Source: Hermatobates lingyangjiaoensis (taxonomy: Eukaryota; Arthropoda; Insecta; Hemiptera; Hermatobatidae). From it: a stretch of 64,000 nt of DNA. The position numbers and the translations under genes were made by a program. The notes under the pieces are model-generated. The model made no database searches, was not told where the DNA came from, and saw nothing but the letters and a program-made list of their open reading frames with translations. This document shows, one piece after another, positions 11,593 through 23,564 of this stretch. Location: assembly GCA_026182355.1 (NCBI GenBank), contig JAPFBL010000104.1:620001-684000 (forward strand). The letters are read 5' to 3'. Each line of letters opens with the position of its first letter. Position 1 is the first letter of the stretch.

Positions 11593-12499
11593 CGAGGTGT
11601 GTAAATAAAGTAGTGAGACTGGCAACGTCGCTTTCGATCTGGCAACGCTGGAGACGCGTGGCCTTGAGTAGCGTCAGGTGCACGTGTGATGCGCCTCCAG
11701 TATGAATCTGAACTCGCCACAATCATTTGTTTGTCCGTAGCGTTGGTTTTCGTGAAATGGTTTTTTCTTGAGCGTTTTAAAAATGAGTGACCTCAAAGTT
11801 GAGCAGCGGTGTGCAATCAAATTTTGCTTCAGACTTGGACATAATGCAACCGAAACTTTTGAAAAACTTCAGGAGGCCTATGGAGAACGTGTTTTATCAA
11901 GGGCACAGGTTTTTCGGTGGTTTAAGGAATTTTCAGAAGGAAGAGAGTCGATTGAAGATGAACCACGAAGCGGAAGGCCTTCAAGTGCAAACACCGATGA
12001 AAATGTCAACAGAATACGGAACCTTGTGCGTTCAGATCGACGCTTGACAGTCAGAATGATCGGGGAACAGTTGAATTTGAAGTGAGTGACAGTTGAAGTT
12101 GAATTTGACAAGTGGGTGTTGCATCACGACAACGCGCCCTGTCACACTGCCATCTCAATAAACGAGTTTTTGGCCAGTAAAAACATTCCTGTTGCTCCTC
12201 AGCCTCCTTATTCACCAGACTTGAGTCCTTGTGACTTTTTCCTCTTCCCGAGATTGAAAAATCACCTCAAGGGAACTCATTTCGGGACACTACAAAACAT
12301 ACAAACTGCTGTAACCGACCAGCTGAAGGCCATTCCAGAATCCGAGTTCCAGCAATGCTACAATGATTGGAAGGACCGTCTCCAGCGCTGTGTGGCTTCC
12401 GAAGGGAACTATTTTGAAGGTGACAATATCACATTGTAATTATATTTGAATAGAAAATTTAAAAAAAAATCAGTCTCACTACTTTATTTACACACCTCG
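11593..12499 (+). mobile_element. mariner transposon, internally deleted
   Basis: A Tc1/mariner-superfamily element. Perfect 29-base terminal inverted repeats occupy 11593-11621 and 12471-12499 (outer bases CGAGGTGTGTAAATAAAG), flanked by the expected TA target duplication at 11591-11592 and 12500-12501. The total of 907 bases is about 400 short of the usual ~1.3 kb. The missing part is the middle of the transposase. The identical repeats and little-decayed coding halves suggest fairly recent insertion. With both ends intact it could still be mobilised by a transposase supplied elsewhere. Confidence 0.95.
11783..12439 (+). pseudogene. mariner transposase with central deletion
   Basis: The N-terminal half starts at ATG 11783 (MSDLKVEQRCAIKFCF). 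It shows the helix-turn-helix DNA-binding region and ends VRMIGEQLNLK before TGA at 12083. The C-terminal half then reads on in another frame from about 12086 (KWVLHHDNAPCHTA), continues YSPDLSPCDFFLFPRLK, and stops after 12439. The two aspartates in HHDN and SPCD are 34 residues apart, which is the DD34D spacing of mariner transposases. The first catalytic Asp lies in the lost segment, so no active enzyme can be made. GTTGAATTTGA occurs on both sides of the junction (near 12071 and 12098), suggesting a microhomology-mediated deletion. Normal family length is about 345 residues; roughly 220 are represented here. Confidence 0.93.
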
Positions 12500-12501
12500 T
12501 A

Positions 12502-14630
12502 GACGCACTAGCACACTGGTTGAGCATTCTAGGACTAGGGCTAACGTAACCCATGAGTCCTTTAGAATTTCCTAAAATATGCTCCTTAAATATCACTAGA
12601 CTGATCAACAGGAAAACCAGAAGATTGCACTTACTAACAATCAACCAATACTCATCTTGAGGAGTGATATTCCATCATAATTATTAAATTTACAAGTGTA
12701 TAATTATTTCCTCATTACATTAGTTTTTTTTAAATTAAATATAAAGAAGCACTCTTGAGATTTGCTTTAACTCTTCCGATAGCCTTTTCAGCCTTCTTAG
12801 TTTCTGTTAATGTAACATTCAGACAGATGAACACTTTCTACTATTAGAAAGCTATCAGAAAACTAAACATATAATTTATTTCTATTTAATACGGTTAATT
12901 TGAAAATAAATTCTTTTAAGAGAGGGCTAAAAAATGGTTATCAATAACGCTTAAGTAAATTTTCCCTTGCTGAAGAGTGAAGAATAATGACTATGTTTGA
13001 CATTTTATGTTTGGTATAAGGTCAGTCACTTATAATTTGGATCGTTAGGTTTAGAATTTGAAAAAAGATTCATAGCGATAGATATCTGTGCGTGTTAGTT
13101 GTTACTTCAATATTTAACACTTAAAATTTAGTAAATCTTCACCCCTAAATTTCACTCCATTACTGGAGTGAATTTGGCTTAATTTTGTAATTGGCTTAAA
13201 TTTTGTAGCTTGCAACTTATAGCAAAAATTTCAGGACTTCAATAATTTTTCAATAATCAAAAGAAACGTTGATATGAATTAATGACTTAATACATGATTT
13301 AAGTACATTAACCGCATAACCGAGTACTGGAAAAACCTAATAACACTCACTCACAGTAAATTGGATTTTTATGATTTTCTATAAAAAGAAAAAAAAAACA
13401 TCTTATATAAAATGGACCAAGTCCATATTTCAACAAAAGCTTGGTATTATTTTGTAAAATGTACTTTGTTTTTGAGCAACATTGAATAATCTGAACGTAC
13501 TTTTTTAGCCAAAATGTGTTTTAAGATAACCTTTTTTTTTCTTCTAAAGAACTAATTCTAGAGTGTTGAAACTTTGGAATTATTATGGAAATATCAATAG
13601 CATTTGCCGAAAAAATAACAATTTTTCAACAACCGGAAATGTCGGTATATAAACCGTAAATTTGTTGCGGTATGAGTCATTCTACAATTTTTCGATGCCA
13701 CAGAAATTTTACCAAAAATAGTTCTTTTGAGATGAGCTAGATAGGTTTTTATCGAAATTACAAGGTAGGAAACACTAGGTGGGAAACTTATTTCTTATAC
13801 ACTAGAAAAGTGAGTTTTATGATTTAAAGAAATGTTCTTGAACGTTTAACGGCTAACTAGAGAAAAACGAAACTTTTTTCAAAAATTCAGCCAAAAATTA
13901 GTTATACAAAAAAAATTATTCAATAACTTGGAATAACCCATAAAGGCAATCAACTTATAAAATCTGAAAACAATTTAGCAAATGGAATATGGAATGGAAT
14001 AATAGAACAAGTAACTGCTGAACTGGTCGAATTCGTTTAAATTGAGTTAAAAACTTTTTCACATCACGCAGTCAATGATAATTAACTTTTAGGATTGAAG
14101 AAAAAATATTTGCAGATATTTTAAACCGTTAATATCAAATGGACGGACAATAAAATTCATTGCATGATAAAAAGAAATGATAGAGCTACCGTACAGTACA
14201 TGCTGCGAAAATACAATTTTTTTTTTACTTTTCCAAATATTTTTTGATAAACTAAAGTATTCACTTTATAATTTTTTTGCTAATATTATATCTTATATAA
14301 TAACTTTCACATTCTAAATGTTTCATTCAATTAGAAGAAGATAAATCCATTTTTACTTTTCATGCTCTAAGTTTCCCTAATGATATCTCACTGCATTTTC
14401 TTTTTACTTTCTTTTTTTTTTTTTAAAGTAAATGAGCCGAAAGAGTGTTGGAGGTAAGAAAAAGATATTTAAATTAGGAGATAGAATTACGATATAAATA
14501 ATGGAAATATCTTTACCTACTTTTGAATGGAAAGTATATAATTTCAGATGGAGAGAACGCTATTAAGAGAGGGGATGAAGGAAGCGTACTTCATTCTATT
14601 TTAAATGAGAAAGAAGGTGTAATTTGTTGA
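12502..14630. other. AT-rich non-coding stretch
   Basis: No gene, SINE or palindrome was recognised. It has long A and T runs only. Confidence 0.5.
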
Positions 14631-14639
14631 AGCAACCCC

Positions 14640-14945
14640 CTTAACTCTCATTTTTTTTCGGTAGGAGTCGGTAAAGAGATTTTCTTTTTTTTCCTCTCTC
14701 TTTATCTCTTCTCCTAAGGTTTGTTGCAGTCATTTGAGCTATAGATGTAGGCAATCTGCAAGAACCAAAGCGATAGTGAGGTTTATTAAATTTTGCGATC
14801 GGGAATGCGTCCAGCGTGATAAATGAAGCCAGCAAGGTTGTCTTAATGGGGAGTCGCTGCAAGAGACAGTCCTTCATCTTGCCTCTCACTGCAGACCTCG
14901 GCTGCCTCTTAGACAAAATTTGCATTTCATCCCCTTTCTCAACCC
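14640..14945. promoter_or_regulatory. GC-rich island, candidate conserved element
   Basis: A 300-base island of balanced composition in AT-rich surroundings. It includes GTTTATTAAATTTTGCGATC and several GC-rich words. A 94-codon minus-strand frame crosses it but is rich in Lys and Arg and matches no family known to me, with no splice-site logic. It is interpreted as a possible enhancer-like element. Confidence 0.28.
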
Positions 14946-15844
14946 TACATTAAATAGCAGTATGACAATTTCAAACCAACCAAGCGCCAATTTTCATGTC
15001 TAATAATTTATAATGTTCTACATAATGGTATAAACTCAACCACTCCTTGTAGTAATGTCAAAGTTATGAGCGGAAACTGAAACAGGATTTATTACAGAAA
15101 ATGAAATTATTAAGGAAGCAGAATATTTATCAAATACCTTATCATGTATAAACATTATTCCATCTGTTATAATCAGTAGCCCCAGGAGTCCCAAATTTCA
15201 GAATAGTAAGTAAACTTACTATTTATTATTTTAATAGGTCAATAAGTAAAGGCCGTCTTCATTTTCATGGCTTCTTACAGGTAATACTATGTGTGTCATA
15301 GAACGAAATATCCATCTAAGAGGGGTTATTGTGTTAATGAATCTGCAAATTTCCTGTTTTAGGTTAAATCCTGGAGAAAAGCATTCTAAAAGGCGATTAA
15401 CATATTTTGTTTTATTCTAGTTGGTTACCATTCATAATTGTTGTGTAGACTATAATATAAGAGAGTCCTCATAACAGAATACATCCTTGACATACCTCGA
15501 CACTCCAGTCAAACGAGACAAACACACATCAAACACACTTGAAGACCGTTTGATGTTTTCGACGTGACTAACATTACTTCCAGCCCTAATTCCCACCCTA
15601 TAAATGCAATTTCACAAGAATGGACTGATATGAAATTTAGACCAAGTCTGATTACATCTGTTTTCCAGTCCTTATTTAGAGGTAACATAACTTTTAATTA
15701 TTACATATAGGCTACTTGACGTTCGACACAGTTTACTGAATTCAATCAGAACTGTGAAATGAAAACTGAACGTTGTGTACAATCTATAAAGTGAATGGTT
15801 TTTAGATCGTACCTCATTGTAATATCAGCCCATACGTTTCTTTG

Positions 15845-16370
15845 AAGTGTATGCTTGCGAGTTAGTTGCACCACTCATAGAATACAGAGTACGCAAGTGG
15901 GCTCTAACTCTAAGTATGTACTTAACTTCTATTTTGGGTATATACTCGGTGTTAGTTATACCACTGATGAGTGCTCCAGTAGACCCACTCTAAGTATCCT
16001 TAAGTCAGATTTAATGTGTGGGATCATAAGCACATTATAATAGTTATACCAAATATGATATAACTGGAATATGATGTACCTTAATTTAATCTTAGTTGAA
16101 GTATATCCATAATTTATCTTCGGAGGTAGCTATAAGAGCTGTTTGTAACAATTATTGAATAACTTGTATCTCCGTTTATACTCAGTCAAAGTATGCCTTC
16201 AAGTTTATTTAGGGTAGAAGTTCAGGAGCATGCTTTACCACTGATTCAATTTTGAGGAAATTCCCTGGACTCTTGATTTAAATATCTCCTTTAGTTAGCA
16301 TTAATGTATAGGGGCAAGATAAAGTTATACCACTGAGGAAGTATTTGAGAGAAACCCTTAGTCATTAGCA
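15845..16370. repeat. degenerate ~90-150 base repeat series
   Basis: The words GTTAGTTGCACCACT, GTTAGTTATACCACTGATGA, AGTTATACCAAATATGAT and AAGTTATACCACTGAGGA recur in order, each followed by an AGTATG or AGTATC-type word. This suggests three to four decayed copies of one unit. No protein-coding pattern was seen. Confidence 0.45.
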
Positions 16371-17340
16371 TCAGCAATAATAAGAACGTTCATGTACAAG
16401 TTGTACATACTATTGTACTGTTCCATTTCGTGCACCAAAAGTCTGAAACGTCTACCTGAAAAGTATTTGGCTAAACTAAGCAAATATGTGCGTTGTGAAC
16501 GAAAAATGACTTGCTTAGTTGTTATTTAATTATATCGTTCAAAGATTGAGATGCACCAAAAGTCCAAAGCAGTAATCAATATTTGAGGTTAGCACTGATA
16601 AACTGTTCTTCACTGTTCTATAGTGAAGTGTAACATTTTACAGTAGTTGAAACTAAGTAAAAACGAATCAAACAAATATTTATAAAAATAGAATAAATAC
16701 CTGCCCGTGACTACCCACTGGGTGGAACTCCCCAGTGAACTACTTTTTCTAATGCAAATAAAACCAAATTTGTTATTATCACTTTTTAAAAATGGATAAT
16801 ACGTATATTTAGATTTTTTTCACAGCCACAACCATGTTGTAAAAATAAAATAAGATAATAGCACAAGTATGTTATAAAGATTACTGGGTTAAAATAAAAA
16901 AAACAGTAATAAAAAAAGATGAATTAAAATAGTGAACAGAGATCGTCCAAGGTTAGTTGCTGTTTCCTCTCATACCAAACGTTATGATATTAACGTTATA
17001 TTAAGTTATTGAGTTAATTATGATTAATTAGCGATTGGGTACTAAGGTTGATCAAGTTATATTAATTAAATATAATACCAATAATTCTAGTATCTAACAC
17101 AAAATTTATTTTTTAAAACAACACTGAAATCTATTTGATATTTTGTATGTATTTAACAATTAAAATTTAAAATCATTTTGAAATTTAAAAAAAACTATCT
17201 TAATTGATATATTTTTTTTCAGAAAAAAATATTTATTTTAAAATGATTTAAAAGAATTTTTTTAAATCATTTTTTTTATTTTTAAAATATTTTTTTCATT
17301 ATATAAAACGAAAATACTAAACAGTCCAAACCGAACAGAT
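16371..17340. other. AT-rich non-coding stretch
   Basis: Very AT-rich and without recognised genes. The word GCACCAAAAGTC occurs twice about 120 bases apart (near 16432 and 16552). Confidence 0.5.
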
Positions 17341-17344
17341 AAAT

Positions 17345-17510
17345 AAATGAAAAAAAACAACACATAAAAGAGTGTCGCCTTCCACTCGCACTCCTGAACG
17401 CACGTACCTCTTCTTCTTCTCTTCTAATCTCTTCCTGATGACGAACTTCCGTTCGTAATATTGATCCAGTAAGTGTTCTTGTTTATTTGATGTGTTCTTT
17501 TTTTTATTTA
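17345..17510 (+). repeat. PLE terminal repeat with hammerhead-like motif
   Basis: The sequence from GTGTCGCCTTCCACTCG through TTGATCCAGTAAGTG to GATGTGTTC is a diverged copy of the element seen twice at 43290-43424 and 43728-43860. It carries CTGATGA at 17435-17441 and the hairpin GAAC-TTCC-GTTC. The final box reads GTAA where GAAA is expected. This isolated copy lies 26 kb from the main array. Confidence 0.6.
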
Positions 17511-18537
17511 TATATCTAATAATATTTAAGGCAGTAATTTTAGAAATGATTTAATTATTTGATTCAAATATATGGGCAAAAAAAGTTTGGAATGTTTTAC
17601 TTTGAATTTTACTTTACACAAAATATTGCAGTTGATGCTTTGTTGGTATTTGTGGGAGTTTCTAATTGGTGAGTTGTAGACGTTTAATGACACCCAAAGC
17701 TGTGAGAGTCGATTCCACATTGGATAGGAAGATAGATATGACATAGAGGTTATCAACGGATATTACCAGCAGTCAACAGTCAAGTCCTACCGTGAGATAC
17801 ACCATTACACATTCCTCGCTAACTCATTGTGCATAAGTAAGGAATATCACCGCGACCTTAATTTCCGTTTATATAATTCAACAGTTGCAATGTATTTCGG
17901 CTAAATCAGAGCCCTTTGAATGAAGATGCCTTCATTGAGATTCAATATCTTACCCAGTGCGCTATTACCTGCGACTGTGACTTCCATACTAAATGCTGGC
18001 TTTTACATCTCTAACTACAGTGAATTCTCAAACCCTTAGAAGCTCTGCTTAATACATATGTAATCATTTCAAATTTCACTCTCCAAACAGAACAGAACTA
18101 TATTTCATAATACCATCAGCATTTTTAAAACATCCCTATTAATAATAAACACCTTTTTTATTTCATTTTAGATTAAAAACTAATACAATTACTTGAAAAT
18201 ATACATATAGTCTTCGTATAAAATGGATTTGTTCTCACACGATAGAAATTCACCGAAACTTTTGCACAGCACGACAGCTTAGTGTAGGGTTTCATTTGGA
18301 GCACGCTAATGAAAGGACGACCCTTCTTTCACTGTATATCGATAACACTAGAGGACACGAATTCTATTAAAAACACTTACATAATTACGTTAAAAACAGT
18401 ATGGTGTATACTGAGTATAAAATAAGGTATTTACCGGATTTTATTCATCCTTATATATAAAAATCATGTTTTCATCAATTGTGTGTCTGTTTGTCCGTTT
18501 ATGTCTACATATGATAAATCACATCCAATTTAAATAA

Positions 18538-18635
18538 GAAATCAATGATAAAACCACAATAAGAAACAAGACAAGTCTTGTTTTCCCATTTTCTTATTGT
18601 GGTTTGATCATTGATTGTTATTTCACGTGTTTATG
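18538..18635. repeat. palindromic repeat, TGATCAAACCACAAT family
   Basis: AATCAATGATAAAACCACAA and its reverse complement TTGTGGTTTGATCATTGATT flank a short centre around ACAAGTCTTGT. Related sequence occurs at 30448-30515, 39236-39330, 52988-53040 and 53063-53105. The longest relative (39 kb) includes a hammerhead-like core, so this is probably another PLE-type terminal repeat. Confidence 0.6.
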
Positions 18636-18639
18636 TGAA

Positions 18640-20505
18640 ATCTTTTTATTAAGAGATGTATAATTTTATGATAAGTTTTTCTGATTAGAAAAAAAAATTT
18701 GAAAATTCAGTTCACTTATCATTGAAAGGTAATTAATACACAAAAAGTAGAATTTTTGATTTCACTTTAATGAGTCACACTCCTTATATGTATATTGTTA
18801 TAAAGCAAAATGATATCGTCAAACAAACTTTAAAAAGAATATTAGAAGGATTTCTTAGATTTTGTCTACGTTTAAATCTCCAAGAGTCATAAATAATAAA
18901 ATACATGAAAAATGGGTGGCAACATATTTAGATTATAATATTTTAAATACAAATGACTTCACTAAATGTTTGAGAATACTTACTTAGTAGTCTACATATT
19001 TTATTGCCAGTAACATTTATATGTAAATTTTTATTTCTGTGGCATTAAAAAAAGTAGGAAGGTGAAACATCTGTGTAAAATTGGTGTTTGTCAATTGTTT
19101 TCATGTTGACACTCTCTCATCAGTAGTTAGGTATTCTACCTAACAACTTATATCGTTTTCAGATCTGATATTGTGGTATTCATTAACAATTTATATCAGA
19201 GGTGAAATAATCTTTAATAAAAACATTCGAGTAATCACTAATGTATTTTTTAATTTAAATATATTTATGTTAAAAGAGATTTGAAAAAGAAATACTTATC
19301 AAATAAACCCCTTTTCTTTAGTCATTATTTTTTTAAATTATTTTATTAGCAAAAATATTCATGTTCTTTGACCTTTTTATGTCAAATGTTCATTTTTTAT
19401 GTTTCATTCATTCTACTTTTGGTAATAGTTTTTTATAACAGGGATATAAATAATAATTCTAGTACGAAAAGGTTTAAGGATCTACACTGTGGGATGTTAA
19501 ATCATTTTAACTAATTGAACCAGTTTGAAATAGTGCAACATTGTTTTTCAAAATATTTTTTTTTTAATAATTATTATTTACAGATATCCCTAAAGAAAAC
19601 CAATTTTGGGTTGACAGCTGGGACATTGTGCTTATTGAATAATAAACAGACTGATAAACAAGGAAAAATATTTTGTTTCAAACAGAAAAAGAATTATGTA
19701 AAAGGAAACGAATTTGATATAGTTGGATATTATTATATGATATACTAAAATTAAATCCTCCATGATACGATTTCACAAAAGTTATAATATGTTAGAAAAC
19801 TGCATTTCTTTTTAGACGAGGAGCGTTTAAGTATAATGAATTGCCATGAGCTTCCCTAGTGTTGTTAATTGTATATGCAGTAATGTGAGACTTTGGCCCA
19901 TACACTATTGAGATGTCCTATCTATGGCCCTCAACGGGAAGCCTTCTTACCCCGTAGTAACCAATAGTTACCCCTTACCCCACTACTTTTTCAATAACGA
20001 GTGCTCGGAAGAAACCAACCTTGCCTCTCTCCTAGGAATTGTACACAAAAGGCAGGCTGCAAATATATTTTAATTTTTTTTTAATTTTTTTTTTAAAAAT
20101 TAGAGCTTTTATTTTAAATGAATAACAAAAAGGAGAAAATAAAAGAAAAAAAAAGCTTTTAAGAAAGGTTCAAATATCAGTATATTTCAGATTTTATTTG
20201 TTTTGTTTTTTATGTATTTCGTTATTATTGATAATATTATGGCTTGAAAATACTAGCATGTGAATTTTAAACTATGAAGCAATTTGATACCCCTTTCATA
20301 CAGTTTATACTTTAAATACAAATATTATTGTATTCTATTCTAATGTTGTTGATTGCAGAAAATTATTAGTTAAAATAGCAAAATATGTTAGTTCTAAATA
20401 ATTTATTTAATTTCTAGTATTAATTTAATATTTGAGACTGCATGAGAGTAATTATAAAAAATACTGCTGCCAATTTTATTATAACTCTTACGCTGCATTT
20501 TTATA
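18640..20505. other. AT-rich non-coding stretch
   Basis: No gene recognised. A 77-codon open frame at 19515-19748 has no motif and is treated as chance. Confidence 0.5.
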
Positions 20506-20507
20506 TA

Positions 20508-20818
20508 GGTTAGGTTGCAGTTCCACTAGAGATCACAGACATACCGAACATTGGACCTTTTGTGATACGACAGAATGAACATTCTACAGTGGGAGTCCTA
20601 AATTTAGCCTAACTCAAGTGTATTTAGATTAGGTATCTTAACGAGTACCTGATATCGTCCAGACACTGGACCAACGGCTTTAAGGTCCTCTCCAAGAGAT
20701 GACATATTCAGATAAATTCACCTAAGGCGAATAAATCGATGACCAGAGTGGGTACTGAGCCCCGGATATACCAGCCCAGAGATGAGTACGTTGACACTGG
20801 ACTAACCTGGCCCCCTTA
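20508..20818 (-). mobile_element. tRNA-derived SINE, near full length
   Basis: Aligns over its length to the copy at 61323-61642 in the same orientation. Shared words in order include TAGGTTAGGTT, CAGTGGGAGTCCTAAATTT, GCCTAACTCAA, AACGAGTACCTGA, GAATAAATCGA and CTGGCCCCC. The tRNA-like head is at the right-hand end, so the element reads on the minus strand. Confidence 0.8.
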
Positions 20819-20819
20819 C

Positions 20820-22530
20820 AATTTTATAAAACTCTTATATAAGTTTACAACATAATTAAGTTATTAATTTACACTAATCTATTCACTTACAGATTGTTTT
20901 AAATATATCATTTCAACAAAAGGCAAATAAGTTGTTGTTCTCTTTACATCAAAATAGGCACAAGATGGTTTCAATTCATTCGAATACGAAGAAGCTATTA
21001 TGGAGCTGTTAAGTTAAATGAAATCTGATACCTATGTTTCTATCAGCGATCGTTGTTAAAGCAAAGCAAAGCATAGAAGAAAAGAAACATTGCTATGAAT
21101 ACCTGATTGATTAGAACATTTCATTAAAATGCATAACTGCTGAATTGGTAATTATTAACATTATAATTATTAAAACAAAAAAAAATTAGTTCAATAGTAA
21201 AGATTACATGAATAATTCCATTTCAGAAAACGATACGTGTATAATAAGATCAGTAAATGTCGTGTGCCGTCGCACCTGATTTTTTCATACAATATTGAAT
21301 CTCCTTTGTAATATTTTATGTAAAAGAGGTTAATAATTTTCCACCAGTTGGTTATGAGACCATTAACACTTTGTACATAGCAGTGGTATAATATGAATAT
21401 TACTTGATTAAAATTTCATTAGTTTTTCATTATGGTAAAAGTTAATATAACATTAAAAAGGACCCTAACAAAGTTCTATTTTTAGACAGTCGTGTGGTAT
21501 CTTTTCATTTAATATATTAAATTTCTATAGACCCTTACATAATTGTTTACTCGAGATATATTTTTTTTTTAAAAAATAGGATAAAATTGAATAATTAATT
21601 TAAAAATTTAAGGTTAAAGATTATATAACTACTAATCAGTTTTATTGGAAAATAAATACGTCTTTAAGTATAAAACGTTTTATTATAGTAATAATATCCG
21701 AAAAAAAGTTGCACTTATTACATCAGGGTACTTGTAGAATTTTTTTTTTGGGTTAATGGTAATGTAAGACTAACGAATAGTAATAACTTTGCACTGGTCT
21801 CACTGTTTAACTTGGACAATTTTGTTTTTAAGGATAAAGGTAAACAACAGCTTTTGTTTCTCACCAACATTATCAAAAGCTAAATATTTCAACCAACAAT
21901 GTGGCCAATATCAGGCTACACATTTAAAATACAAATTAAATATACTTTTAAAACAGTACTAGAGCTAATGACCCTTTCCATTATTACTTTCCTTAAGAGA
22001 TTAATCTGTTCCGGGTCAGTTAGAAGCCCACCTGAAGTAGGATTTGGTGGATTTTTCAGTGGTTTAACAACAATCAACGTCAATTAAATCAAGATGATAT
22101 TTGCAAATTATGTCGAATCTGGAAGAAATGGGTTTAAAGTTGTAAACTTAATGTACTTATAATGAACTTAAACATACTTTTTCCTCCTACTTAGGGAAAC
22201 CCCACAATTAATTTTTTAAAGACTCTCTTATGTACTTCAGCTTCACAAACACCTCTAAAATCCAGTATTTTCTTTACCTTGTTACTACTAAAGAAATGTG
22301 AGGTACACTTAGTTAATACCTTACGAAGTTGCACTTAAAAAACGATTTGAATAAACAAAATCAATTAGTCCAGGGAATTGCCATGCGCTGATACCAATCG
22401 CCGTTCTTCGATATGATTTGACAGTTACGAACTGCAGAGGAAAAATTGTAGAAGAATATATCGCTGCATGGAAATGTATATATATATATATGTATACGAG
22501 TATGTAATACTAATGCCGACTCTTGAAAGT
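20820..22530. other. AT-rich non-coding stretch
   Basis: No gene or repeat family recognised. A short TA microsatellite lies near 22476-22492. Confidence 0.5.
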
Positions 22531-22534
22531 TCAA

Positions 22535-23560
22535 AGCAGTCAGAGCGGAAAGTTTTATTGACTTAACATTAGTAGCAAATAATATATTACAGTATGTCCA
22601 AGACTGGACTGTATAAAAACTGAAGAAGGAAGCCCATGAGATTACAGAATCATTACTTTAAAAATCTCAGGACAACTGGACAGGCTAGAATGCATGGACA
22701 TTCTAGACTTCCGTCCAATATTAAATGTGCAGACTGGAAGATATTTAGAAAACTATTTCTGAAAGAACTGATTCCCATTTATAGATCATTTTCAATTTAA
22801 GAGCAAGATATATCAAGTTTGAGTAAAATAAGTGGTACTATAGTTAACACTTAGAATTACTTTATGAAGAGGCTCTCAATATAACTGCGGACGGTATTAA
22901 TTACTTTATGAAGAGGCCCCCAATATAACTGCGGACGGTATTAATTACTTTATGAAGAGGCTCCTAATATAACTGTGGACGGTATTTCTAATGGTAGAAC
23001 AGCTGTTAAAATCTATACTATTCCAATCAACAGGGCCTTTTCGGCCAAAGAGGAAAACTTCAATAAAAGAGAATTTTTGGTGGATAAAGAAAAAGGAATC
23101 ATTGAATTCAAATAAGCTGTAAATAAAAGGCAGAAAATCAACCAATCTACTAAACAAGATGGAAATTTTAGATCAAATTGGAAAAGTAAATATTATGAAC
23201 TTAAACATACTTTAACAAGAAAAAATTAATAAAAAACTACTCCAAAAAAAATTACTCCAACAGACAACATTGAACAAGATGAAAGAATTCATCAAAGGAT
23301 GTGTCTGGAGATTATAATAAATTTCCAAACCGCAAAATACATCCTATTTACTTCTTTGGAAGTCAAAACTGCAATACTTAGCTATAATCCAAAAAAGCTC
23401 CAGGAGCAGATGGATATCTCGCTTCCTCTATACTATGACGTGTCTTTTAAGTTCTTTAAACAATCACTGCAATATATATCAACTGGCAATTTCCCTCGGA
23501 TCTTGGAAAAGTCAGGTATAAATCTGATGTGTAATTGTAGCACTTGCTGATGAACCAAAG
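22535..23560 (+). pseudogene. R1-like LINE relic (endonuclease end to RT start)
   Basis: A decayed non-LTR retrotransposon ORF2 fragment. Near 22545-22615 one frame reads SFIDLTLVANNILQYVQDWT, like the end of the R1-clade endonuclease domain, where ID.TLVS precedes the SDH motif. At 23040-23090 the frame gives FRPKRKTSIKENFWWIKKK, matching the linker that typically has PWW followed by basic residues. At 23390-23520 there is YNPKK, then a frameshift into APGADGY, then FFKQSLQYISTGNFPRILEK. This corresponds to the N-terminal RT block that usually reads KAPGPDGI...G.FP..WK. Stops and shifts separate the blocks, and the catalytic part of the RT is missing. A 44-base unit is triplicated inside it (22857-22988). 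Confidence 0.7.
22857..22988. repeat. three tandem 44-base units
   Basis: Three adjacent copies begin TTACTTTATGAAGAGGC at 22857, 22901 and 22945 and end ACGGTATTAA or a variant. They differ at only a few positions (CTCTC, CCCCC and CTCCT), so the amplification is younger than the decay of the surrounding LINE. Confidence 0.92.
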
Positions 23561-23564
23561 AAGC

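Noticed and set aside
14641..14925. 94-codon minus-strand protein
   Set aside because: No recognised family. Lys/Arg-rich C-terminus derives from a T-rich tract. The segment is better explained as a GC-rich non-coding island.
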